From assembly GCF_008831285.2 (NCBI RefSeq), contig NC_045139.1:3170704-3234703 (forward strand): a stretch of DNA of 64,000 nt. Reading direction: 5' to 3'. The notes beneath the pieces were generated by a model. The model searched no databases. It was not told the origin of the DNA and saw only the letters and a list, made by a program, of their open reading frames with translations. The stretch's first letter is position 1. Every line of letters starts with the position of its first letter. Below, in pieces: positions 38,707 through 50,050 of this stretch. This DNA comes from Nymphaea colorata. Taxonomy: Eukaryota > Streptophyta > Magnoliopsida > Nymphaeales > Nymphaeaceae. A program made the position numbers and the translations under genes.

Positions 38707-41700
38707 GGAGAGAGATTTCTATCTGTGTCTAATCTGAACGTACTTTTATTTGTATCTATTGTTAACGTTGGGTGAAACTGTCCAAGTATAAAACCAAAAA
38801 GAATAGGCTTTACATGTGGTAGATACATAACTCTTTGTTGACATTCTTAAGACACTTAAATTAGAAAATCTTTTATCATCTTTATGTTGAAAATCATGGA
38901 GTACTGGTTTTCAGAAGGGTAAGATTTTGACACTTCAGCTCTCCAGAAGTATACTTATGCCTCCTTGCAAATGACTGCCGCATAAATTATCCATGTTTCC
39001 ACATATTTGATATTAATATGGGGAATCTTGGGCTTTGGCATGAAAAGTACTCTCGGTGTCATATATCAACAATCACTAACTTTAATGGATGCCAGAAATT
39101 TGAAAAGCTTAGACATCTTTAGAATCAAATTCACAATCGCAGCATTGAACAGAAAAAAATCTGATTTACTCAGGAAAAGGACACACATCAAAATACAAGT
39201 TACCAAGCCTAGTGTTCTAACAAATTAACATGCACCAGAGATTCAGAACACTTAGGCAACTAGAAAATATTGCATTTACGTAGTTTGAACCAGTTCAAAA
39301 GAATCAACGAGAATCAATTCAACTTGGATGAACACACAAACGCTGTCTTATACTCTTATTTAATTAGGAAGGAGAGACTTTTGATGCTGAACTGAAGGAA
39401 GCTATAGCCTGATAGAGCTCAGAACAGATGCATCACTTAAAAAAAATCAGTGAACGAAGGTGCCAATGGTGACTGCCAGCATTAACAATATTTCGGACAA
39501 ACCCTACATGATTTAAATTAGTGGGGCTTTGTGAAAAGAAAAAAAAAATGAACACAAGGAAGACATGACAATCAACTAACTGTCCTGGCTAAATGGGACA
39601 CAGCAAGCATGAACATAGTAAGGAAGCCCAAATGGGCAGTACAGTGAACCATATCAAGTTTTCATGGTAGAGATCCCTACTTTTAACAGAAAAATCATGA
39701 CTCCTTTGTCTCGACTTACCCATTGAGAACTTCAGTGATTGCCTTCTGCATATCGAGAATCAAAGCACCCAAGCTGTACTTCCACAGATAATCCGCAGAA
39801 GAAAGGAACTCGTGGTGACCAAGCGAGTCTAGGGAGTCAGCCTCACTCTGCAAACAGAAAACAACTGCAACCATCAGACAGAAATACTCATATGGACAAG
39901 ATAAGGTAAATGAAGCAACAAATATAGTTATCATGAAAAAAAAAAAACTGGTAAGGTTCAATCACAGATAGGACACCAGAGCATGACATGAGATGTGCAT
40001 CCTATCCAATAGCAATTGTTTCTATTATGGAATGGTCAACTTCTAATAATATACTGAGACCATTATTTCTATTCATAACATAACCTAAAGCCAAGTATAA
40101 TATGATTCACAGGCAAGAAATGAATATAACACGTCCTACAGTGCTGCTACAAGGATGTGCATCCATGTCGATCACAAGAACACGTCCTACAGTGCTGCTA
40201 CAAGGATGTGCACCCATGTCGATCACAAGAACATTGGAAGCTTACATCCAAAGGTTGCAGAGAAGAAATTTGCAATAGACTAGGCTCTATTGATAAAAGG
40301 GACTGCAAAATATCCATTTCCATTGACATTCTAAAGAATACTAACACCCACAACTTCAGCAATTCAATTAGTTTGGCAGATTTCTTTCCTTTCCTCAGAG
40401 AAGGATTCTTTCTACAAACATCAGATAGTTCCATGCACAGGGCAGTGAAGAATGTTGAAAAAATGCCTTTGTTTCAGGTCCTTTGCTGAATGTCATTGGT
40501 TTGATTTGCAAGTTTTCCAGTTGACTTCTTGAAATCCAGTCGTAAACAGAAATTTCTCAAATTCCACTACCTTTTGTGCTCCAACCGATCAAAACAGGCT
40601 TCAACCTTCTGTTCGTTACTCCATCCTTTACTAGAAAGTTAGAAACTATTATCTACTCCATGCAGAGGTGCCTCAGAATAAGAATTTCATGAGTGCATCT
40701 CCGAGATAAGCTTCAAATTGAAGAATTTGAATTAAAACAAATTAATTAACAGTCGAACTTTACACATCTGTGCAGCTGATAAAAGCACTGAAACAGGGCA
40801 TGCATATAGAACAGGTATACAGCCATGCCATGAAGCAAGTAAAACCAAATGATACCAAATTCAATATCCAAAAACCATTCCCAACATTCACATACCTAAT
40901 ATCCAAAATTCAAAATAGTAGTTTCTTCAGACATCAAAACCCTAACAAATTCACAACCAAAACATTGACTCATTGAGTTAAAAGAAAAAAATGCTTGTAC
41001 CAGTTGTTCGATGCTTCCAACACCCCTGGCAGTGTCGATGTACAGATGCCTTCCTAAGACATTATAAATAACTCTGACAAACAAAGTGAGCATGTTCACC
41101 GCCCATAATGATGTCATAGCTTTTGTGAAGCCTAAAAAGAAACAAGCAAGACAAAATAAGGTGAGTTTTTGTAAAACACAGAGCATATTCACTTTAGAAC
41201 AGGACGACTGCCAACGTCTAATCAAAATAAACCCAATCAAGCCTAACTACCATCATTATAAATAGTGAGTTACTTGACAGTTGGGAATTCCAAAAAGCAT
41301 CACACGAGAAACAACAGATTTTCAGTCTCTACCACTTTCGAAGGTTCTCATATTTCACGATCAAAGAAAGGAGGAAAATGTAAAAATATAGATGCAAATT
41401 ACAAAGAGTAACTGCAAAATAAATGCAATAACTTACTAAGAATTTTCAGTCTCTCCCACAATTCCAGCTTCTCTCTTGCTGTCAGTCTGTTGGGTTGGCT
41501 TCTTCCTTGGTTTAGCCTATCTCTTAATTCTGACAGATGTAACTCTTCAGACATCCGAATCCTAAGATCGTTCATCACGGAAGGGAGGGTGGTCGTATCC
41601 GAAATCCACTGGATGCTAGCAAACGAGGCCTGCATTCTATCCAACAAAACCAAAAATAGATAAGCATATCTAATCCAATCACCCAAGGACCAACAAAAGA

Positions 41701-42018
41701 AGTGGAATACCAATGAATTGGGTAACTCCCAATTTCAAACCATGGAGAACATACTGTGCTTTAATCCTCTCATCGGCTTCATGCTGTTTTTCAAGCTCTC
41801 TCTCCAAGGCTGCGATTCTCTCTCTCTGACTGTCATAAAGCTTGTACAAAACATACCCACTCCCCAAAATCCCTATCGAAACGTACACCTTTCTCTTATG
41901 CTTCCTCCAAAAGTCCCTGATTTAGTAAACCCCTTTATCAATTTCCAATATAAAAAAGCAGAAGTGATGAACCAATCCTTAAATCAATAAAAAATGAGAT
42001 TTACCTAAGAGGAAGCAT
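36803..42018 (-). CDS. PEX3: Peroxisome biogenesis factor 3 (PEX3), 7 coding exons
   Basis: Peroxisomal membrane protein that docks the PEX19 chaperone for membrane-protein insertion. Coding exons (minus strand): 42018-42005, 41916-41755, 41636-41437, 41131-41001, 39847-39720, 38026-37799 and 37073-36803 (stop TAA). All introns are GT-AG and the phases agree, giving 377 residues, close to the plant family length. The N-terminus has a basic cluster RKHKRK (about 9-14), then a single membrane segment (about 15-32, VYVSIGILGSGYVLYKLY) as in other PEX3 proteins. Conserved family blocks follow: ISDTTTLP, LKILSFTKA, and LGRHLYIDTARG (151-162). The C-terminal half aligns well to plant PEX3 (HHEFLSSADYLW, SSYHWVPYL, LLIMETRSVLS). 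The initiating ATG lies on a 16-nt exon (42005-42020) preceded by a 261-bp leader intron. Intron 4 carries a near-perfect 51-bp tandem duplication. The gene appears intact. Confidence 0.94.
38630..38714. repeat. Compound TA/GA microsatellite inside PEX3 intron 5
   Basis: About 16 TA units followed directly by about 27 AG units with two GG interruptions, in the 1.7-kb intron. Confidence 0.9.
40128..40229. repeat. 51-bp tandem duplication in PEX3 intron 4
   Basis: The unit beginning AACACGTCCTACAGTGCTGC (40128-40178) is repeated immediately (40179-40229) with a single T/C difference, so the duplication is recent. Confidence 0.95.
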
Positions 42019-42020
42019 AG

Positions 42021-42281
42021 CTGCAAATCATAACAGACAAGTCATGCCTCAGTGAACCCAGCCTGCATCAACATAACTGTTGGTATTGGGTACCAATAAT
42101 AATCTAATATAACAGAAACATGCACGATTTTCACAAACCATATGCAGAAATTATTTCAATTGTCGAAGTCCCACAAACCAAATATGCAAATGAGAAGGGA
42201 ATCCCTAACTGGGCATCTAAGAGTTTACTTCAAAGAAGCACAATAATCTTAACGAAAAAGGAAGGTACTGCTGAAGATCAC
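42021..42281 (-). other. PEX3 leader (5' UTR) intron
   Basis: Donor CAG|GTGATC (exon end 42282) and acceptor TTTGCAG (ending 42021) bracket 261 bp of AT-rich sequence between a GC-richer leader exon (from roughly 42600 to 42282) and the tiny start-codon exon. Leader introns close to the start are common in plant housekeeping genes. Confidence 0.65.
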
Positions 42282-42624
42282 CTGCACATCTGAGGAACAA
42301 CCAAGCAGAGACTGAGTTCCCACCTGACGCAAGTGACCAAAAGCCAAAGGCGTCTTTCATCTGCCCTCTTCGTTCCACTCGCTCGAATCAGTAGAAAAGA
42401 AGGAGATTTTTGGTTCTCGAATTTGGGTGTTCTCGGCCAAGGGACGGAGATAGGGAAGAAACGGTGTCGCGCAAACGCACCGGCAAAGGAAGCACCAATG
42501 CGACACCAAAGTTGTCGGCCAGACAAAGTACAAAAAGAAGCTGCTTGGCGATGAAACTAACGAGAGGTCGCATTTTGGTGTCAATGCAGTATCAAAATAT
42601 CTGCAGTTTTTTTCGGGAAAAAAT

Positions 42625-42640
42625 CACGTGTTTTATATTT
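42625..42640 (-). promoter_or_regulatory. Putative PEX3 core promoter (TATA-like plus CACGTG)
   Basis: Read on the minus strand, AAATATAAAA (42640-42631) is followed directly by CACGTG (42625-42630). A start about 30 bp downstream would give a leader of about 320 nt before the intron. This is suggestive only. Confidence 0.35.
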
Positions 42641-43246
42641 CAAATATTTCGGATCCGTCGATATATTACGAATCAGGCGCTAATGAATTTAGTAATAAAA
42701 AAACAAAATCTAAAATATCGTATCCTGTCTAAACCATGTTGTACCTTAATTTACCGGCAATTTAAATAATCGCATTTAATCATTGTCATATTCTTCATAT
42801 TTTTAAATCAATTTAAAGTCTTTCAGATTAGTTTTTGGATTAAAAATAATGCATCTCATACATATTGTGTAAATAATCTCGGGATACATCATGAATGTCC
42901 GGTTTAAAAATTGTGAAAATATGTGATAAAAAACAATAGGGGACGCTTCGTTACTTGATATTTAAAATTCACCAATTTCATGCGACATACTATTATTAAT
43001 ATTGCAAATTTTTTATCATGAATACCTGGTTAGGCTAAGTTAGATTTAAAAATTCATATTTTTAAGTCCTTATTTTATCATTTAGCATTGAGAACAAACA
43101 TAACATATTTGGTGAGACAGGCAAGTACTTTGAAGACACATAGCTTGTCTAATTCATGTGAGTGCTTAAAAGGTAAGTCTATGACACTTAAGTTGAATGA
43201 TATATTTAATACTTTAATTAAGTTTCAATGTAACCCATAACCCTAA

Positions 43247-43468
43247 GATCCCGTTTGATACACAAGGATTTTACTATGCATTAGAGGAAACTTGTCGTTT
43301 TTGTATGGCTTTTCGTTTTCATTTCAAACACAAGAAAACAAATAGATAGATCAGGGTAATTTTACCCTCCAAAAAAGTCAAACTCTCTGGAGTTCGACTT
43401 TTTTACCATGAATTTTTTTTCACTATATATTGATCGTTCCAAATTTTTATCTGCCATCAAACTGACCC
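43247..43468. mobile_element. PIF/Harbinger-type MITE, 222 bp
   Basis: The left end GATCCCGTTTGATA and the right end (opposite strand) GGGTCAGTTTGATG share the GTTTGAT core. The element is flanked on both sides by TAA (43244-43246 and 43469-43471). It is too short to code. The same GTTTGAT-type ends and TAA duplication are seen at the 22982-25163 element. Confidence 0.55.
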
Positions 43469-44302
43469 TAAAGGCAAGGGGAATAAGGAGCCTTTATGTA
43501 TTTTTGGCGTTAAGTTGTGAACCTCATATTCACCATAATATAAAGGGAGGACGGTCTGATCTTAAATTTAAGATTCCTTAATGGTGAAGGTTTTAATTAA
43601 CGACAACCAAAGTGTTCGGCTTCTCAGTTGTCCTTTATAAACAAGTACAAAGCATACAGTTATAGATCCTTAGATATGATATATCTCCTTATGTGTGAGT
43701 CACTAACTAGCAAAAAGCTGACAGTTTATTTACATGTGTTTATTTCATATTTGAAATCCATATATTTGACCTGAAAATGCTTTTGTTAATGCGATAAAAG
43801 ATCTATAGCAAAATCTTTATTTCGTCAAATTAAGAATCTTAGATCAGATCTAAGATCTACAGTTGAAATCTTTATTTCGTCTTTTTAGACTAATAAAAGG
43901 TCTGTTTTATGATCTGATGGGAAGAGTCGCATAATAAGTCCACGGTTCTCTAATCTTGAGGATTTTAGATCAGGACAATCAAACACCTCTTTAGGTTTCA
44001 ATTTTTTGATTATCCTCTCTGCTTAACATAACAGGTTATACCGAAGATGAAGTATCCGTCTTGATAGTTTCTTCCAATGCGATGGATGAAAATACTCCTC
44101 CTGCTCACCAAAAAACTGTCTTGAGAAGAGTTGACCTTTGTATGGAAATTGTTTGTATGGAAATTGTAGACGATGCAGTTTCATGAAAGAGGAACTTGAG
44201 AATTGTAAGTAGCTGACTTTTATTAATCATCCAAAAAATTTCAATAAGTAGAAGTTGTGTATGAGGTTTATAATATAAATATTTATCGACACATTAATTC
44301 AA

Positions 44303-44375
44303 AGAGGTGTGGCGCAGCTGATTGGGCCAATAGCTAGTACAAGGCCAGTCGTTGGTTAGATTAATCCTTTGGTGT
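44303..44375 (+). repeat. tRNA-like head of a possible SINE
   Basis: TGGCGCAGCTG (44310-44320) matches an internal A box and GGTTAGATTAATCC (44354-44367) resembles a B box. The start-to-start spacing of 44 bp is that of a tRNA gene. The sequence does not fold as a convincing mature tRNA, so a tRNA-derived SINE is the better reading. No clear tail or target duplication was found. Confidence 0.35.
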
Positions 44376-44438
44376 TAACCTTCTATATAAGCCAAAGCAA
44401 GCATAGGCCATAGGAGCTAGAGCTACATTGTGGCTTCT

Positions 44439-44580
44439 GTGGGCAAATGCCCACACAGCTCACAAAAATTGCTTATATAGATACTTCATTTTGTTTATAA
44501 TGTTTTATATATTAGTGTTCCTAAAAATTTGAAATTTAAAGACTAAATCCCTTGGCTAAACACGAAGATGATTGGAGATG
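44439..44580. repeat. Dispersed repeat copy (palindrome family)
   Basis: TGTGGGCAAATGCCCACA at 44439-44456, then CAGCTCACAAAAATTGC and an AT-rich tail ending near TTCCTAAAAATTTGAAATTT, parallel to the copies at 141 and 9523. Confidence 0.65.
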
Positions 44581-45109
44581 GAAGACGAAGTGACCAATTA
44601 CTTGGATGATCAAGCATTTGAAGTAGTTATTTTGTTTAAGAACAGTGGAAATCTTGAACCATAGTCCATATATATCACTCGAACGCATAATGTGGAAAAG
44701 CAAAGACAAAACTTAATATGAACCTTTTGTGTTTATAAACGTTAACTTTATGTAAATCATTTTTTAGTTTAAATTGCTTTATAAAAGAGAAAAGATAGCC
44801 GTCCATCTTTCGATTACTGAAAAATAATAAAATAATATTAAAAAAATAACAAACTGTTTCTCCCCAATCATTATATATATGTATAATCTGGATTTTCGTA
44901 ACTCATTTTGTATCTTATAGTTTTGAACAGTATGATCCAAGATCTGTCTGGCCAAGTAAACTATTTCGTACTGACAACTGACTTTCCATCGAAACCTTGG
45001 CAAGTGGCTGGTCACGATTTTTTCCTCGTCGGAAAAATGGCCAAGAGACTGTCTACGTGTCCACCACAAGCTCTGCAAGAGCACATGCCAATGACGTTGA
45101 TCCAAAGAT

Positions 45110-45117
45110 TATATAAA
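45110..45117 (+). promoter_or_regulatory. TATA box of the broken paralogue at 45153
   Basis: TATATAAA lies 36-43 bp before the ATG at 45153, which would give a very short leader. An out-of-frame ATG at 45137 probably lies at or before the start site. Confidence 0.5.
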
Positions 45118-45152
45118 GGACACTCCCCTTAGCCCAATGGAGCACAGCCGCA

Positions 45153-45629
45153 ATGGAAGCCGTCTCTAGATGTCCAATTTTCCGGCGGCCGTTTTCAGGC
45201 CAAACTCTGAATTTCCCCACTAGACATCGACCGCGGCCACGCGTCCTCACAGTTTCATGCAAGGGTTCGGCCGGCGGGAGGTTCAGCGGCGCAGACGCCG
45301 ACAGGAGACTGGCTGCAGTGAGGAAGAGGATCCACTAGGTGAGCATGGTGGAGAGGAAGGAGGAAGCTCCTTTGAATTGGATGGAATGGGAGAAGAAGTA
45401 CTACGTCTGCTACGAGGAAGATAGTGAAAGGGTCAGGATCAGCACGATCGTGAAGAGATCTTTGAGGGGAATTACGAGCCGTAGGTTGGCCGTGGGCGTG
45501 TTGGGGCTGGTCGCCTTGTCTGTGCCTACCATGGTCCTTGTGGTTTTCGCCTTTCTGGTTGAGGTTTCCGGCGAAATCATGAATGTTCTTTGCCACTGTT
45601 TAGAAAGCTACCATCAGAAAATTAATTGA
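45153..45629 (+). pseudogene. Plant-specific family (PTHR33782-like, probably plastid membrane), disrupted by a premature stop
   Basis: The same reading frame runs from ATG 45153 to TGA 45629 (158 codons), interrupted only by TAG at 45336-45338. It is paralogous to the intact gene at 50051-50491. Both have an Arg/Pro/Ser-rich head, then RKRIH or RRRIH, MVER, WEKKYY or WEKKYH, and a hydrophobic segment with VGVLGLVALSVPT or VGMLAMVGLSLPT. In the intact copy the codon at the stop position is Glu (RIHEMKMVER), so one GAG-to-TAG change explains the break. After the stop, ATG 45345 could start an 94-residue protein lacking the head. The stop is followed by a donor-like AG|GTGAGC, so unusual splicing is an alternative. 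The family is only loosely remembered by me (plant proteins of unknown function), and plastid targeting is inferred from the basic head. Confidence 0.72.
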
Positions 45630-45670
45630 ATCATGAATGGTGGGGATCGAGTCCTGTCATTTTTCATTTT

Positions 45671-45672
<2 letters not shown>

Positions 45673-45733
<61 letters not shown>
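45673..45733. repeat. Compound CT/CA microsatellite
   Basis: About 19 TC units followed by about 11 CA units, just past the 3' end of the broken paralogue. Confidence 0.9.
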
Positions 45734-45734
<1 letters not shown>

Positions 45735-47511
45735 AAAACACGCACAGAGACAGATACAGATACACAAGTAGAGGTTAACTAAATGTTAATTAACAACCAA
45801 TTATCGACACAACGGAATCGAATATTATTTCCCAACATCCTGTTATCAATCAAAGAAAAAACAGAGATGCTTTCCCTCTTACCCAATTGCTGAACGAGCT
45901 TCGAGCGAGTGCCATCTTGCTTCTTCTCACAACCAGTTTTACGGCATTGCCAAGGGCAGAGCTAGGGTAGGGCTAGGGTAGGGCTCGTAAGGACTATGGC
46001 TAAAAAAAAACATGTAAAATTAAAAAAAAATTCACTTATTTTACATAAAATTTTTGAAAATGATATTTCAGTTCAAGTCAAAATTTAAAAACTTTAATTC
46101 AATCTTTCTCATGAAAATTTTTTGGCTCTGCCTCTGATGGACATTTTTGGAATTTTTTAGCCCTAGGCACTGAGTGACACCTACGTAATTTGTACGAAGT
46201 CTCCCCTCACTTGTTATTAAGAGGGCTAATCTCTTTTACGAAGTATGAACGCAATGAATATATCCCTTGAAACATACAATCACGGGACTGCACTCTTAAT
46301 TTACATAATTTGACTCATGAAAAGGAAAGCTAAAATGTATTTCTTATTTACTATGAAAATTTTATTTGTTCTACTTACGTATCGAGTTCAAGCGTAGTAG
46401 GAGCAGTATCCCGAAGCACCGAAAGCAAGTTCTATATGTTAAGGTGATGAGATGTTGGGTGGGAGCTTCGATTCTCCTTTAAGCGTAAGATGAAACACTC
46501 CTACTCACCCAAAACAAAGGAACTCTGTTAAAGCCGATGGACATCGATCCAAAACAAACTACTTATTTGCCAAGATAATTAAACAATGCAGAAGGGGAAT
46601 CAGACTTAATTTTTTGATAAATCATACTAAGTGGACATAGAAAATGGACACAACAAAATTAGGGTGGCAAGTTGTCCGGATCTGTTTTGAGAATTTTGTC
46701 AGTTCCTCATGTGCCAGATCTAATTTCAGTCTAACCACTCATGCACTTTGTTGCGCTGAATCCAATCCACTAATTTTGCATCCATATAAAGAAATGAGTT
46801 TAGCTGATATTTGCCTAAAATCCATGAATCATCCATGCGTGGATGAGGGAAATTGCCATGTCTTTCATACACAACTAATTAGGGTGAGGGTTTAATGCAC
46901 CTTTCCTTCTCTTTAACCAAAAGTCACTTTCACCTGCTCATTTTGAAGGGCTACGCTATGCATGCCTAGCAACTCTCGATACATTAATGTCTGGTGGTCC
47001 TTCCAGGTTTAATTTTGACTCACCAACTCCAAAATTGAACGGCTTATGTGGATCTTAAACTTAGACACATTTAATAAGATGTCATATATATGAATGTGTG
47101 TATATATATATATGAAGGCATAGACAAGGAATATTCCTTGCTGGACGGCCAAGCTTGTGATTTTGAGTACATTATAGAACTAAGTTTGTGGTTCTCTTCA
47201 TTAAAAGTTTATTGTTTAACTTAAATTATGTGAGGATGATAGACTCGGTTATTTCGACAGTGGGTTATATCTGACTCTGACTGTTAACAATATCACTAAG
47301 CAATATGCTATAGTTGGTCATTAAAAGAAAAATTAATCTGACACATGTTCATGAGTTGTTATTATTTTGTAGTTGTATCCGGATATAAACTATGACGATT
47401 TGATTGTAGGTGCTTTCATATTTACTTGATATTTTATAGCTACATTGAACTTTTTCATCATGTTGGTGCAAAGGGTATATGCAGGGGCGGAGGGATCTGA
47501 CAAAAGAAAAT

Positions 47512-47815
47512 TTACAAAAGAAAATTTTAGGTCTTAAACTTTAAGTCAAATGCGTAAACTAAAATTTTAGGAAATAGTGTAAATTTCCAGGTTGGTGTAG
47601 TAGTGGGAATTCAAACAGCGGTTTTTACTGTTTCACATGCTTATTCCATGTAATTTAAATAACACGATTTTACATATTATAGTTTTCAAGAATTTTCATT
47701 TGACTCCAGTAAAAATTTTGACAAAAAAATACTTAAAACATTGTGAAAAATTTTCTCCAAAATGAAACTTTGACTCTGCCAGGGCGAGTGTGTGTGGGCG
47801 GCTTCTTGGCAGACA
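47512..47815. repeat. Dispersed repeat, copy 1 (partner at 53952-54362)
   Basis: Starts ACAAAAGAAAATTTTAGGT and contains GTGTAAATTTCCAGGTTGGT, CAGCGGTTTTTA, ACATATTATAGTTTTCAAGA and a long, nearly identical AACATTGTGAAAAATTTTCT...TGACTCTGCCAG segment. The second copy lies 6.4 kb away in the same orientation, with an extra insert of about 155 bp after its first 50 bp. Confidence 0.85.
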
Positions 47816-48555
47816 CGTGGCGTGCCGCCACGACCATTATTTGTCGGCACATGGCCGCCACATAGACAGTTTATTTCAACTGGCCGTGATCTGAGCATCA
47901 CCAAACTCTACTTAAATTGATGGAGGAAGCCTAATTAACTACTTCAAAGTACCAAAAAAATAAAAAAATTTAAAAATGGAATTTAATTAAATAAATGTAT
48001 AAAAGAATCTTACCAGGAAGCATCTAATACCTCTTAAGATTGTTCTTGATAATTTTTTTTTTCTTAGGTGTAAATTTCAGTTGGCTGACTTGTGGTAAAC
48101 GGCTAAATCAGCAAATATTCAAACATAAGTTACCAGTTTTTGCTATTTATTCAAACTTTGCCTTCAAACCTATCAATGCATAATATTTACAAGGAAATTG
48201 ATGAGTTATATTTACCTTTGAACTCACTTTTTTCAAGTCTACCTACATTTCTCAAGGCTATTTCTGATGGTTATCAACTCCTATTATTCAACCACAAGTT
48301 CACCGAGGCTCTGAAGCACTTGACTTTTGAGTAGAGAGGGAATTCTATATGCCACTCTGTGTAGAGAACAAGCATGTGCTGAGGGGTGGACCCTTCTACA
48401 ACGAGTGTTTCGTGGATAAAGAGAAGTGGATGGTTTTGACTCTAATAAATTGCCAATTACCTTCTTGGATTATGGTACATTTTACTAGCTCTTTTCTTTT
48501 CCTGCACCAGCGATGACTCAAATGTCTTTTAGTGAGCTAAAAAATTTGTTATGAC

Positions 48556-49053
48556 TAGGGGTGAACATGAGTCGAGTCGAGCTCGAGTTCAGTCAGCTCA
48601 AGCTCAGCTCGACTAATGAAACCTCGAGTTCGACTCCGCTCGAGTTTGAGAATAACTCGATTGAAGCAGCTCGAGCTCGATTCGGTAGTTACCTGTTGAA
48701 CTCGAGTTGGATTCTATTAAGGCATGACAAACTCGTTTGAATAGAATTGATATTCATCATTACCTGTTGAGCTCGACCTCGACTCGATTAAGGCTTGACA
48801 AACTTGTAAACTCATTTGGATAGATCAACTTGATTAAGGCTCGACAAACTCGTAAACTCGTTTGAATATTTGGACTTGATTAAGGATCGACAAACTTGAT
48901 TAACGTTCAAGCTCGACTTAGTAGTTACATGTTGAGCTTGAATTCAACTCGATTATTTGAATAAGTCCACTCATGAACTCGAGCTCGATTTGTTAAGCGA
49001 ATGACTCTGCTCAAACTCGTTCACAAGCTAGCTGACTCACTGTTCACCTCTAG
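48556..49053. mobile_element. hAT-superfamily MITE, 498 bp, with exact 8-bp target duplication
   Basis: The left end TAGGGGTGAACA and the right end (opposite strand) TAGAGGTGAACA form a 12-bp terminal inverted repeat with one mismatch; similarity continues to TGAGTC. The element is bordered by GTTATGAC at 48548-48555 and again at 49054-49061, an exact 8-bp duplication as made by hAT transposases. The interior is dense in AGCTCGA/ACTCGA motifs resembling hAT subterminal repeats and has no transposase frame. It is a sibling of the older copy at 8963-9504. Confidence 0.88.
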
Positions 49054-50050
49054 TTATGACGATGAAATGGGCACTTTTATGGAATAGTCTGGTATTTTTA
49101 AGGTGCCTTTGAATTAAAGGAGTTTTGTGCAAGGCATGCCAACTTATTTGCATTGGGTCCCTAGCTCACTTTTATGAGTACATGGCATGCACATGAACCT
49201 GTTCATTCATGATAGAAATATAACAATGTTCAATTCTCTTTGATGTGAAGAAGAGGATGCTTTTTTCTGAATTCATGTATTTTTGGAAGATAGGACTACT
49301 TCCATAAAGAACCAATCTTCACATTTAATTTCATGAAGTGGGGAAAATAAATTTTGACGTTGGCATGCTTACTCTATCATATTAATGCCGTAATGGACCA
49401 GCTAAGGTTTGGTTCCATTAAGAAGACTGAAGATTGCACGAGATTTTCACTCTTCTGAGGGCAAAACCTGCAACAAATCCTATCACAGTGACAACGACCT
49501 TCCACCATACAAAGTTTCAGCGTCGGAAAGCAATAAACATACAGGTACCATTGAAGAAGTCCTTAATTAATCTATGGCGACAAGCAGAAGCACCATTAAA
49601 GAAAAGGAGCCTTTGATGGTGAAGCTTCTTCCCCAATGTACACCTGATCTTGAGTGCAGGTAACAGAACAGCTCCATGTGGGAAGCTCGGTGAAGAACTA
49701 GTTGCCTTTGATGGCGAAGATTCTAAGATCGACACAGGATTTAATATGGCATGCATTTTTCCTTTGATGTTTGAAGAAATCCACACAAAAATGTATGTTT
49801 TTATCAAACTGAGAATCTCGATTCTGAGTTGAGATGGTCATTTGAGGTTCCCATTGTTGCTTAAATTAATCCATGAACTTCAATGATGAATTAAGACCAT
49901 ATCAGATCGAAGGTTATCGAACACACGGAAAAAATAAGCAGTTAAGCACCATCCTTTTTCGCATAAGGTCGTCTCTCAGAGTTTAATTCATCATGAAAAG
50001 AATAATAAACAGATCTGAGAATTCGTAACTAACTCCACCGATTTGGTTTC

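Larger units (their letters stand above)
42660..45105. other. Intergenic, AT-rich, with MITE and SINE-like pieces
   Basis: No supported coding region. Holds a PIF/Harbinger-type MITE (43247-43468), a stretch of GATCT/AAATC words (43780-43980), a tRNA-like pol III promoter candidate (44303-44375) and a palindrome-family copy (44439-44580). Confidence 0.55.
45630..50050. other. Spacer between the inverted paralogues, no gene seen
   Basis: Contents: CT/CA microsatellite (45673-45733), a decayed dispersed repeat (45950-46140, ending TTTGGCTCTGCCTCTG), half of a 0.3-kb repeated sequence (47512-47815) and the hAT MITE (48556-49053). At 49430-49830 a stretch has exon-like texture with a CAG|GTACCATT junction at about 49542, but I could not build a coding model from it. 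Confidence 0.55.

Noticed and set aside
45137-45169. Ten-codon upstream open frame overlapping the 45153 start
   Set aside because: The TATA box at 45110-45117 would place transcription start at or after this ATG, so it is probably not in the mRNA.
45960-45990. AGGGTAGGG repeats resembling telomeric DNA
   Set aside because: Only about three units, and not the plant TTTAGGG sequence; it is part of a decayed dispersed repeat starting at about 45950.
49430-49830. Exon-like stretch with CAG|GTACC junction
   Set aside because: Frames on both strands are short and no consistent exon chain could be built; left as intergenic.
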